A stretch of 64,000 nucleotides of DNA from Brevibacillus_H ginsengisoli (GTDB lineage Bacteria > Bacillota > Bacilli > Brevibacillales > Brevibacillaceae). The DNA lies in NCBI RefSeq assembly GCF_050113715.1, contig NZ_JBNJQR010000001.1:1-64000 (forward strand), read 5' to 3'. The notes under the pieces are model-generated. The model was not told where the DNA came from. It did not search any database and was given only the letters and a program-made list of their open reading frames with translations. A program made the translations under genes and the position numbers. This document shows, piece by piece, positions 49,915 to 58,245 of this stretch. Each line of letters opens with the position of its first letter. The first letter of the stretch is position 1.

Positions 49915-51420
49915 TCACCTTCGTTGTCCTTTTTGTTTCACCTTTTTCGAACGAACGATTTTGGCTTTTCCTGATTTTAATTTTCTTGATTTAGATTTTA
50001 TGGAACTCGATTTAGGCAACTTGGAGAATCCCGCAAGGAAGGTTGAATAATCGAATATGCGGCGAGCGGAGGGTCTAATTTTGCGAACGATGCTGATTTC
50101 TTTGACGTCCTCACCTTCATCAGGTTCTTTGCGTTGGATGGTATTATCCGCCTTGGAAGGCTTGCTGTTGACTTCCAACAGCCAGATTCGACCAGTTACA
50201 TCTACCCCTAAGTCAATGCCCATTTCGGCGTAATGACCGGCCAGAGACTGCTCCAGCTCTTGGGCAATCTCCAGTGCAACCGAGCTAAGCGCGTGTGGCG
50301 AGGGACGGACTGAAGCGCGCCACGGCCCAGATACACTCAAGGCCCGACTGGCGGAGGTCAACGTTCCACCTCTTGCTACATTGGATACTATGCTGTTTTG
50401 ACCGATACGTGCTACTAAAGAGGTAACAGACCATTTGCCCCGCCTATTTTTTTGAACAAGGGCCCGAAAGTCAGCTGGTTTACGGTTAACACCGATCAAA
50501 AAAAGTCCCTGTTGAATCAGATAACTTTTTCCTCGAATACGCTTGTTCAGGGAAGAATACAGGGAAGCGAACTCTTTATACGTTTTAGTTACACTGCCAT
50601 TCATGGCGGCGTACTGCAGGTGATAACCTCTGGAGGAGTTATAGATCCGATAAATTCCCCGTCCCATGCTTCCGCTAGTCGGTTTCACGTAGACCATGCG
50701 ATGATCGGCCAACATTTCTTTGAGATCTTGTGATTGTTGCAAGCGGACGGTTTTGGGAAAATACTGCCCAACCGTTTGGTGATGGGCCAGCGCTTCATAG
50801 ACATCCCATTTGTTCAGGAATTGCTCATTGAAAAAGGGGATTTGCTGATCCTTAAATCGCTGAATTGATGAACTTACCAGGTTCGTTTGCTCCACTTCAC
50901 GTGTCGGCAAACGGTTATAGATACACTGAGGCAAAGGTAAGGTGGATTGTCGCCAAGTCCCATTCCGCCTGATCATGGCTCGGATACTCTGGGAATCCCA
51001 TTGAATATCATTTGGGGTAAATACAGACACGATCCCGCCTTGTTTTCGGCATACATCAGCAATCTCCTCGACAAACGATGTAATCCCGGCAAAAGGTTGT
51101 GACGGATTGGAATGATTGATCCGGGAGAGAAGAATGCCCATGTACGGGCCAAAAATCAATTTGCCTGCTGATTCATCGTAACGTAGCTGAATCAGCAATC
51201 CAATGGGTATTCGTAGCGTTCTAAGAAGTGGTACCGTCATTTGTGTCACATTTTTTTGTTCTTGTCTGATAATTGTTCCTTGGGCTTGCTGACTACCGAA
51301 TTCTATAGTCAGGGTAGTTAGAGGGATTTTACATTCACGAATGATTTTGGAGGGAAGATATACACCATATTCTTCTGTTTTTGAATCTACTGCTTGAATC
51401 ATCGTTGGAACATATGACAT
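49915..51420 (-). CDS. YheC/YheD-type ATP-grasp protein 1, with basic tail
   Basis: This 501-residue paralogue opens the operon. It has GPYMGILLSR, VFTPNDIQWD, PQCIYNRLPTREVE, MVYVKPTSGSMGRGIYR, ADFRALVQKN, and MGIDLGVDVTGRIWLLEVNS at the ATP-grasp end. A C-terminal tail of about 45 residues is strongly basic (about a third Lys/Arg, with SIKSKSRKLKSGKAK), which the other paralogues lack. ATG 51420 has aagggga; a frame extending to 51486 was rejected. The N-terminal tract (ECKIPLTTLTIEFGS) is the YheC/D barrel. Confidence 0.88.
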   Translation of the reverse strand: MSYVPTMIQAVDSKTEEYGVYLPSKIIRECKIPLTTLTIEFGSQQAQGTIIRQEQKNVTQMTVPLLRTLRIPIGLLIQLRYDESAGKLIFGPYMGILLSRINHSNPSQPFAGITSFVEEIADVCRKQGGIVSVFTPNDIQWDSQSIRAMIRRNGTWRQSTLPLPQCIYNRLPTREVEQTNLVSSSIQRFKDQQIPFFNEQFLNKWDVYEALAHHQTVGQYFPKTVRLQQSQDLKEMLADHRMVYVKPTSGSMGRGIYRIYNSSRGYHLQYAAMNGSVTKTYKEFASLYSSLNKRIRGKSYLIQQGLFLIGVNRKPADFRALVQKNRRGKWSVTSLVARIGQNSIVSNVARGGTLTSASRALSVSGPWRASVRPSPHALSSVALEIAQELEQSLAGHYAEMGIDLGVDVTGRIWLLEVNSKPSKADNTIQRKEPDEGEDVKEISIVRKIRPSARRIFDYSTFLAGFSKLPKSSSIKSKSRKLKSGKAKIVRSKKVKQKGQRR

Positions 51421-51791
51421 GGCTATCCCCTTCCCGCTAGGCGTTAGGTAGTCTATTCTATGACAGGACATACGTATTGGTTCCATGGGTGTGAGTGCGA
51501 TAATCCGCTCTGGGCGTGGGTCTAGGCAGGATCATAGCTTGTTCAAAAGGGCGTGGATGAAGGCCATTTTAAGAGAATAGAAGAGTAGAGGAAAAAAATG
51601 TAAAAGACATTCGTAGAAAAACTGAAAAGAAACTGTAATCCCTTTGTAATATTCCTGTAATAATTGATGGGTAAGATAAAACTACGATGAAAACCCCCTT
51701 AATTAATATACCTGTTCGTGTAGCCGATGCTGGCTACACTCTTTTTTTTTATCGGGCAGTACGCTATAGTGGCAGAAGGAGGGAAAAGGCT
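51421..51791. other. Divergent intergenic region with an orphan terminator
   Basis: The gap of 371 bases lies between the ATP-grasp operon (minus) and a small membrane-protein gene (plus). A perfect terminator (51718-51750) acts in the + direction with no gene before it. I see no well-matched sigma-A promoter and cannot name the sporulation promoter expected for the ATP-grasp genes. Confidence 0.35.
51718..51750 (+). terminator. Orphan terminator or attenuator
   Basis: Arms gtgtagcc (51718-51725) and ggctacac (51732-51739) are perfect and are followed by tcttttttttt. It lies 41 bases upstream of the next + strand start, so it is either the end of a small RNA or an attenuator in that gene's leader. 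Confidence 0.75.
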
Positions 51792-52073
51792 ATGTTACGT
51801 TTCTTATTAGTGGCCCTTCTGGCGACACTGCTCCGCTTTTATCTGGGAGAACATTCGATCAGTTTTTTATGGTTTATCATTTTGTATTTGCCCATGATCA
51901 ACTGGTCCGTCTATTGGATTTTTTTTACTGTACGAGTCGGACTCAACCGATTGCGGGGACATGAATGGATCAGCGTCCCGCAAATTCGAAAAATTTATGT
52001 CTGGTACTTATTTTTGCCAGGATCACTTGTGTTAGCTGAGGTAATCTATCAAGGTTATCTATATAATAGATAG
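51792..52073 (+). CDS. Small membrane protein, function unknown
   Basis: This 93-residue protein has about three hydrophobic segments (MLRFLLVALLATLLRFYLG; FLWFIILYLPMINWSVYWIF; YVWYLFLPGSLVLAEVIY) with a basic loop (RVGLNRLRGHE). No family recognised. The frame extends upstream to 51687, but ATG 51792 has agaaggagg and excludes the terminator from the coding region. It precedes ytoI by 62 bases on the same strand. Confidence 0.65.
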   Translation: MLRFLLVALLATLLRFYLGEHSISFLWFIILYLPMINWSVYWIFFTVRVGLNRLRGHEWISVPQIRKIYVWYLFLPGSLVLAEVIYQGYLYNR

Positions 52074-52135
52074 AAAAGTTATGAAGAAGCCCAACTTGAG
52101 GTTAGACCCGAGAATGGTGGAAGGTGATACGGACA

Positions 52136-53446
52136 ATGGCAACAAAACACGAACAAATTCTAGGATATATTGACAGTCTGCCCGTAGGAACAAAAATCTC
52201 CGTTCGACAGATCGCCAAGGATCTGGAGGTTAGTGAAGGAACTGCCTACCGCGCCATCAAGGAAGCGGAGGTACAAGGGTATGTAAGCACGATTGAGCGT
52301 GTGGGAACTGTACGGATTGAGAAGAAGCAAAAAGAAAATATTGAACGGCTCACGTTTGCCGAGGTTGTCAATATCGTAGACGGTCATGTGCTGGGCGGTA
52401 AAGAAGGTTTGTACAAAACACTGAATAAATTTGTCATCGGCGCAATGAAGCTGGAAGCGATGATGCGTTATATCGATCCGGGAAGCTTGTTAATTGTCGG
52501 GAACCGCGATCAAGCCCATAAACTCTCCTTGCAAAACGGAGCGGCGGTACTGATCACCGGTGGATTTGATACAAGCGATGAAGTGAAGGCGTTGGCCGAT
52601 GAATTGTCTCTCCCGATTATTTCATCTACCTATGATACATTCACCGTGGCCTCTCTAATCAACAGAGCCATATACGACCGCCTGATCAAAAAAGAAATCA
52701 TGATGGTGGAAGATATTCTAAAACCACTGGAAGAGACCGCCGTGCTCAAATCAACCGATACGGTGGACAAATGGCACGAGTTTACCCAAGCCTACAACGA
52801 TACTCGATTTCCGGTTGTGGATGACCAAATGCGACTTGCCGGAATTGTTACCTCCCGAGATATTATAGGACACGACCGAAATACGCTAATCGAAAAAGTC
52901 ATGTCCAAAAATCCAATTACGACAACACCGCGCGTATCGTTAGCCTCCTCTGCCCACTTGATGGTGTGGGAAGGAATCGAGCTGTTGCCGGTCGTAGACA
53001 ATTATCGAAAGCTCGTTGGTGTCCTCAGTCGTCAGGATGTCTTGAAAGCCATGCAGTACATGCAGAAACAGCCCCAAATGGGGGAGACCTTCTCAAACCA
53101 AATTGTCAGTCACTTCCATGAAGAGAAGCAGGGCGATACGATTGTCTGGCATGGAGATATTACACCGCAGATGACGAATCACTTGGGGACAGTTTCAAGT
53201 GGCGTCATGACGACTGTCATTGTTGAATCCGCTTGTAACGCGCTCCGTCAACATAAGCGTGGGGATATGGTACCTGAGAATATTACGGTTTACTTCCTCA
53301 AGCCGGTTCAGATGGAAAGTGAAATCTCCGTCAAACCGCGTGTGCTCGATATCAGCCGCCGATTCGGAAAAGTGGAGGTATCCGTCTTCCATAATGACCA
53401 GCTTGTGGGGCAAGCGATGGTTACCGCACAAATCATTGAACGATAA
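52136..53446 (+). CDS. ytoI: YtoI-like DRTGG/CBS/thioesterase-domain regulator
   Basis: This 436-residue protein has four parts: an N-terminal winged helix (SVRQIAKDLEVSEGTAYRAIKEAEVQGYV, about 17-60), a DRTGG domain (about 75-180; INRAIYDRLIKKEI at its end), two CBS domains (about 190-310, with RFPVVDDQMRLAGIVTSRDIIGHD and LLPVVDNYRKLVGVLSRQD), and a hotdog thioesterase-like domain (about 320-436). CBS pairs bind adenine nucleotides. B. subtilis YtoI has this order and lies next to ytpI and dnaE, as here. Role unclear. ATG 52136 is chosen with aaggtg upstream; GTG 52124 is an alternative. Confidence 0.92.
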   Translation: MATKHEQILGYIDSLPVGTKISVRQIAKDLEVSEGTAYRAIKEAEVQGYVSTIERVGTVRIEKKQKENIERLTFAEVVNIVDGHVLGGKEGLYKTLNKFVIGAMKLEAMMRYIDPGSLLIVGNRDQAHKLSLQNGAAVLITGGFDTSDEVKALADELSLPIISSTYDTFTVASLINRAIYDRLIKKEIMMVEDILKPLEETAVLKSTDTVDKWHEFTQAYNDTRFPVVDDQMRLAGIVTSRDIIGHDRNTLIEKVMSKNPITTTPRVSLASSAHLMVWEGIELLPVVDNYRKLVGVLSRQDVLKAMQYMQKQPQMGETFSNQIVSHFHEEKQGDTIVWHGDITPQMTNHLGTVSSGVMTTVIVESACNALRQHKRGDMVPENITVYFLKPVQMESEISVKPRVLDISRRFGKVEVSVFHNDQLVGQAMVTAQIIER

Positions 53447-53457
53447 ACGATCCAAAC

Positions 53458-53485
53458 AAACGCTTCCGGACATCGGAGGCGTTTT
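53458..53485 (+). terminator. Terminator after ytoI
   Basis: Arms aacgcttccg (53459-53468) and cggaggcgtt (53474-53483), with a 5-base loop and ttcc after. It stands where copies A and B of the structured element have their own 5' hairpin. Confidence 0.75.
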
Positions 53486-53707
53486 CCATTTCGCGTAAGC
53501 CAACCAAGAAAAGACATCGTCCGCTCGACGCTCATTTTAAGCGAAACAAAGCGCAGAGAACGTAGGAAGGAAATAGAGTCGGCATTCTTTACTTCAGACT
53601 GAGAAACTAAGTGATTTTCTTGTCGACTCCCTTCCGTAGTGCTCGGAGCGGACACTAGATGCTACACGCGAGCTTAAATAGAGCACAGAGGGAGGATGTC
53701 TTTTCTT
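53486..53707 (+). repeat. Structured intergenic element, copy C
   Basis: Linker tcgcgtaagcc, outer arms 53506-53522 and 53691-53707 (16 of 17 paired), inner arms 53530-53542 and 53672-53684, removable arm with stem 53565-53584/53621-53635. Against copy A the outer stem has a T-A to A-T swap that keeps pairing (ttcg/cgaa to atcg/gat). The 5' hairpin of copies A and B is absent, and the ytoI terminator occupies that place. The MCP gene starts 69 bases downstream. Confidence 0.8.
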
Positions 53708-53775
53708 ATGTTTAACACTATCAATAAGTTGGGTATTGGATAAAGTCACAAAACTCAACGAGGTGATAAGACAAC

Positions 53776-55551
53776 GTGAAGAAATTAAGCCACAAGGTCA
53801 TACTGCTTATGTTATCTGCCTGTCTGCTTTTAGGAGTGCTCATTAACGGTATGGCCTATTTGTATATGTCATCTGCCAAGGAACGCGCCATCGCTCAGTT
53901 AGACGATTCTTTGAGAAAGGGATTTGACCGTAAGATTCAGTCGGAAGTGGAATCGGTCATCAGTCTACTTCACTATTATGACAATCGAGCCAAAAAAGGA
54001 GAGATGACCAAAGAGGCCGCCATGAAACAAGCGGCTGACGCTGTGCGTGAGCTTCGGTACAGCGGGGATTCCTACTTCTGGATTGACACCTACGATGGTA
54101 CGAACGTCGTTTTCTTAGGAAAGAAAGAGTCAGAGGGTAAAAACCGTTATAATCAGGTAGATGCAAAAGGCAATCATTTTATCCAGGAAATTATCGAGAA
54201 CGGGAAAAAGGGCGGCGGCTTTAGCGATTATTATTTTCCGAGAAATGGCGGAACGGAACCTTTGCCGAAGCGTTCTTACTCGATAGCCTTTGAAGACTTT
54301 GGTTGGGTTGTGGGGACAGGTAACTATACGGATGATATTGATCAGGCCGTACGATTGGACACGGAAGAATTGGAGCTGAAATTTAAGCATAACCTACTGA
54401 CTCTGTTTACCTTATCCTTCAGTGTAATTGTTGTGATTATTGTTTGTGCGGTTCTCTTCAGTTTGAGATTAACTAAACCGTTGGAGTATACAACCGCTTA
54501 TCTGGCTCGTTTGGCGAAGGGGGATTTTCGCAGTGAGATGGAGAGTAAAGATTCCCGTCTACAAGACGAGATTGGCGTATTGATCCGTTCTTCGTCCAAT
54601 ATGAGAGATTCTATTCGTCAAATTATTACCGGAATCACGCAAGAATCGGAGGAAGTCAATCGTCTTCTGCACCAAACGATGGAACATATGGGGCATCTCA
54701 ACGGTCAAATTGAAGATATCTCGGCGACTACCGAAGAGATGTCTGCGGGAATGCAGCAAACCGCCGCATCTACCGAAGAGATGAACGCCTCCGCTTCCGG
54801 GATTAGACGGGCAGTGGAGAATATTTCGGCAAGGCTTGTTGCAGCCGAAGCGTCAACTCAAGAAATTAACCAAAGAGCCAAAGAATTAAAAGATTCCGCG
54901 CTTCACTCACAGGCAGTGGCACAAGAAATGTATTTGCAGACGAATCAAAAACTGAAGGACGCCATCCAGAAGTCAAGCGCTGTTCAACAAATTGGACAGC
55001 TTTCCACCGCGATTATGAATATTGCGGCACAGACGAATCTGCTTTCTCTTAATGCTTCGATTGAAGCGGCGCGAGCAGGGGAAGCAGGCAAAGGATTCTC
55101 TGTTGTCGCCTTGGAAATTCGCAAGCTGGCTGAACATTCCCGTGATTCGGCTACCGAAATCCAGGAAGTGGTGAATAGTGTGATGGAGGCAGTGCAACAC
55201 TTGTCCGATAGTTCGTCTGAAGTGATGGGATTTATTGATCAACAGGTGATTCAAGATTATCAGCTTCAAATTGTCACCGCAGAAAAATATAATGAGGACG
55301 CGCATATGATCAGCAGGATGATGGCTGATTTCAGTGAAACGACCCACCAATTGTTAACTTCGATTGAGCTCATGACCAATTCATTGAATGAAATTAGTAT
55401 TGCAACTTCTCAGGGAGCAATTGGAACGACAGATATTGCGGAGAAATCGGGAATCATCGTCTCGGATTCGGATACCATCGTCAATCTCTGTGAAGAAGTA
55501 ACCCAATGCTCCAAGCGATTGCTGGAGTCGGTCGCTCAGTTTAAGATATAA
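53776..55551 (+). CDS. Methyl-accepting chemotaxis protein with Cache domain
   Basis: This 591-residue chemoreceptor has a first membrane segment near 8-30, a single-Cache (sCache_2) sensor (about 35-205; SGDSYFWIDTYDGTNVVFLG and FGWVVGTGNYTDDID), a second membrane segment (about 210-232), HAMP, and a signalling coiled coil whose tip reads NIAAQTNLLSLNASIEAARAG. Start is GTG with aggtgat. Cache domains of this type bind small carboxylates in several bacteria. It is followed by a terminator. Confidence 0.93.
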   Translation: MKKLSHKVILLMLSACLLLGVLINGMAYLYMSSAKERAIAQLDDSLRKGFDRKIQSEVESVISLLHYYDNRAKKGEMTKEAAMKQAADAVRELRYSGDSYFWIDTYDGTNVVFLGKKESEGKNRYNQVDAKGNHFIQEIIENGKKGGGFSDYYFPRNGGTEPLPKRSYSIAFEDFGWVVGTGNYTDDIDQAVRLDTEELELKFKHNLLTLFTLSFSVIVVIIVCAVLFSLRLTKPLEYTTAYLARLAKGDFRSEMESKDSRLQDEIGVLIRSSSNMRDSIRQIITGITQESEEVNRLLHQTMEHMGHLNGQIEDISATTEEMSAGMQQTAASTEEMNASASGIRRAVENISARLVAAEASTQEINQRAKELKDSALHSQAVAQEMYLQTNQKLKDAIQKSSAVQQIGQLSTAIMNIAAQTNLLSLNASIEAARAGEAGKGFSVVALEIRKLAEHSRDSATEIQEVVNSVMEAVQHLSDSSSEVMGFIDQQVIQDYQLQIVTAEKYNEDAHMISRMMADFSETTHQLLTSIELMTNSLNEISIATSQGAIGTTDIAEKSGIIVSDSDTIVNLCEEVTQCSKRLLESVAQFKI

Positions 55552-55566
55552 GATAATTTTATGCTG

Positions 55567-55620
55567 AACAAAACCCTGCCTGACACAGCTTTCCGTTTGT
55601 GTCGAGCAGGGTTTTGTTTC
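55567..55620 (+). terminator. Terminator between chemoreceptor and kinase genes
   Basis: Stem aacaaaaccctgc (55567-55579) with gcagggttttgttt (55606-55619), and an inner acac/gtgt pair. It is symmetric and can serve the kinase gene on the minus strand too. Confidence 0.85.
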
Positions 55621-55636
55621 AATACACCTGTGCAGT

Positions 55637-57265
55637 TTACAAAGGGAGAGTGAATGAAAAACGAATGAAATTGCCTTCTTTATGGGCCCAGATATCTCCA
55701 CCATGGAGTTCGATAATGCTCTTGGCGATAGCCAGACCAAGTCCTGAACCACCTGAAGCAGAGCGCGACTGATCAGCCCGATAGAACCGCTCAAATAAAC
55801 GTGGAACGTCTTCATCCGTCAGTGTGTCGCAATAATTGTCGATTTGAACAATGGCCTTCTGTTCAAGAGAGTCTAGTCTAACTCGGATTTCTCTAGGCTT
55901 GTTGCTGTAGGTGATCGCATTGGTCAGCAAATTATCAATTACTCGCACAATCTTGTCTGCATCTACATCGACGATGATTCGCTCGTGGGTCATTTCTTTC
56001 ACAAAGACAAGACCGTTTTCCTCACTCAGCGGAACAGCTTCTTCAACCAGTTGATCGACTAATTCATTCATGCATACTTCTCTTCGGTGCAATCGGACGC
56101 CAGGGCTGGTCAGTTTGGTGTACTCAAAGAGGTCATCAATCAACCGTTTCAACTTCTCCGACTTTCCATAGGTAACCTTCACGTATTCCTCCATTTGCTC
56201 GTCAGATTCATATTTGTGATCCAGAACCAAGCGTAAATATCCCATGATCGTCGTCAGAGGCGTACGCAAATCATGTGAGACATTGGTGATCAGCTCGTTT
56301 TTCACTTTCTCGGCTTGGCGCTCTTCCTCGATTTTAAGTTGCAGCTCTGAAGCCATATGGTTGATGTTGACTGCAAGTGAACCGATTTCATCCTGGCTAC
56401 CTTCTTTGACGCGATGCTGGAGGTTGCCTGTGGCAATTTCCCGTAAACCAGCAGACAGCTCCCCGATTTGGTTCATCTTTCGTTTGGTCAAGAAGTAGAA
56501 AAGGACGAAGAATGTAATCAGACCAGGAAGAATAGGGAGAAGTATAGGGGTAGTCGAGAAATTGTTGTACACGATGTTTGGGCGAGGGGCGCCAGTCACA
56601 ATTAGGAATACTTTTTGGTTGTTATACAGTTCAATCGGAATAAAGCTTGAATACTCAATCATTGGATGGGAATCCCCAGAGTAGCTGATTCCACTGTAGT
56701 GACTTCGAGCCTCCATCGCCTGACCAATCAAGGTACGAATGTCTACCTGAGTTTCAGCTGTATTGCTTGATTTATAGAGGACTTTCCCATCCATATCGAT
56801 GATCATGATTTTTTTTTCGTAGTTTTTCCCTTGTTGATCAATGAATTCTTGCAAGTTTTTGATGTACTCTTTCTCGTTGTGTATTGATCCATCAATTATT
56901 TCTACTTCTTGGGGACTACTTCCAGTAACGGCTCCTTCGCCTGCTTTGGTGGTTTTAGGATTTCCAAGTGCGGTTTTTAAATCTTGATTGTATTGGTTAA
57001 TCACTGGCATTACTGATTCTCTGGCTACATTATCAATCTCATCCATGCCTCCCTCGTAATGAATCTCAGCAGACATATTCTGAGTTTCAAATATCGGCTT
57101 GGTCACAGCGTATACAATCAATCCGGCAACAATACAGACAGCAAATGTCAGTATTAATCGCACGCGTAAGCTTCTGAGTAATGTATGTCGCCAGCTTCTC
57201 ACCTTTCGTGAAATCATTTGCCACGGTATTCTAATAAATTTCGGTGCGCTAATCTCAATTCTCAA
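55637..57265 (-). CDS. Sensor histidine kinase
   Basis: This kinase of about 542 residues has membrane segments near 35-58 and 250-275, with an extracytoplasmic sensor of about 190 residues between. HAMP, HisKA (NVSHDLRTPLTTIMGYLRLVL) and HATPase_c (VIDNLLTNAITYS, RADQSRSASGGSGLGLAIAKS) follow. Start is uncertain: the open frame to 57334 overlaps the regulator gene by 80 bases. TTG 57265 has ggggag about 10 bases upstream; ATG 57217 is an alternative. The pair is co-transcribed with the regulator gene. Confidence 0.9.
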   Translation of the reverse strand: MRIEISAPKFIRIPWQMISRKVRSWRHTLLRSLRVRLILTFAVCIVAGLIVYAVTKPIFETQNMSAEIHYEGGMDEIDNVARESVMPVINQYNQDLKTALGNPKTTKAGEGAVTGSSPQEVEIIDGSIHNEKEYIKNLQEFIDQQGKNYEKKIMIIDMDGKVLYKSSNTAETQVDIRTLIGQAMEARSHYSGISYSGDSHPMIEYSSFIPIELYNNQKVFLIVTGAPRPNIVYNNFSTTPILLPILPGLITFFVLFYFLTKRKMNQIGELSAGLREIATGNLQHRVKEGSQDEIGSLAVNINHMASELQLKIEEERQAEKVKNELITNVSHDLRTPLTTIMGYLRLVLDHKYESDEQMEEYVKVTYGKSEKLKRLIDDLFEYTKLTSPGVRLHRREVCMNELVDQLVEEAVPLSEENGLVFVKEMTHERIIVDVDADKIVRVIDNLLTNAITYSNKPREIRVRLDSLEQKAIVQIDNYCDTLTDEDVPRLFERFYRADQSRSASGGSGLGLAIAKSIIELHGGDIWAHKEGNFIRFSFTLPL

Positions 57266-57950
57266 TTTTATATCCAACTCCCCAGACTGTTTTAATGTAC
57301 ATCGGCTTGCGCGGGTTGTCTTCAAGCTTCTCACGGATTTTGCGAATATGTACCATCACGGTATTGTCCGATTGCATGAAAGACTCTCCCCAGACCCGTT
57401 CATAAATCCGTTCACTGCTGAATACCATGCCGCGATGACGAGCGAGCAGCTCTAAAATGGAGAATTCACGCGGAGTTAATCGCACATCTTTTCCGCCAAC
57501 CTTGACTTCATGAGTGGACACATTCAAGACGAGGTCATCAATCTCAATTTCGTCTTCTTTGGGAATAGAAGGAACATTCAGCTTCTTGTAGCGTCGAAGC
57601 TGGGATTTAACCCGCGCTACCAATTCTAAAGGATGAAACGGCTTTGTCATGTAGTCATCTGCTCCTGTGCTGAGTCCGTGTATTTTATCCATTTCCTGAC
57701 TTTTAGCGGATAGCATAATGATCGGCATGTTATGAAACTCTCTCATTCTGATACATACATCAATTCCGTCAAGCTTTGGCATCATGATATCGAGGATGAC
57801 CAGATCAACCGATTGCTTATCAAGCAATTCTAATCCTTCCAGACCATCTGCTGCCAGAATGACGTCATACCCTTCATTTCGAAGATAAATTGCCACTAAC
57901 TGACGAATATCTGCCTCATCGTCTATTACGAGAATTCTCTCTTTTACCAT
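57255..57950 (-). CDS. OmpR-family response regulator
   Basis: This 231-residue regulator has acidic pair DDE (9-11), phospho-Asp in VILDIMMP, switch Ser in IIMLSAKS, Lys in TKPF, and a C-terminal winged helix (LTPREFSILELLARHRG; VWGVGYKIEN). Start ATG with aaggagataacg. It is partner of the kinase encoded next, overlapping by 11 bases. Targets not evident. Confidence 0.94.
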   Translation of the reverse strand: MVKERILVIDDEADIRQLVAIYLRNEGYDVILAADGLEGLELLDKQSVDLVILDIMMPKLDGIDVCIRMREFHNMPIIMLSAKSQEMDKIHGLSTGADDYMTKPFHPLELVARVKSQLRRYKKLNVPSIPKEDEIEIDDLVLNVSTHEVKVGGKDVRLTPREFSILELLARHRGMVFSSERIYERVWGESFMQSDNTVMVHIRKIREKLEDNPRKPMYIKTVWGVGYKIEN

Positions 57951-58245
57951 GAACGTTATCTCCTTGAACCACCGTATCGTAGAATAGAACAGACATGTTT
58001 TTTACTATATCACCCCTTGAACAATTGGCAACCTCTTCCAAACAACTGTTCATATACTAACGGATAGATCTTAAGTAAACCATTCCATAATTCTTAAGAA
58101 ATTCTTAACTCAAGTGGCTTAAGTCTCGAAAACCCTGTACATACAAGGAGAATGTATTTTCATAATTTTCACAATTGGTATATGATGATCTTGGATCATA
58201 TTGGTCGAATTGCCGATATACCTACTAAGTCAGGGGGATGGAGCT

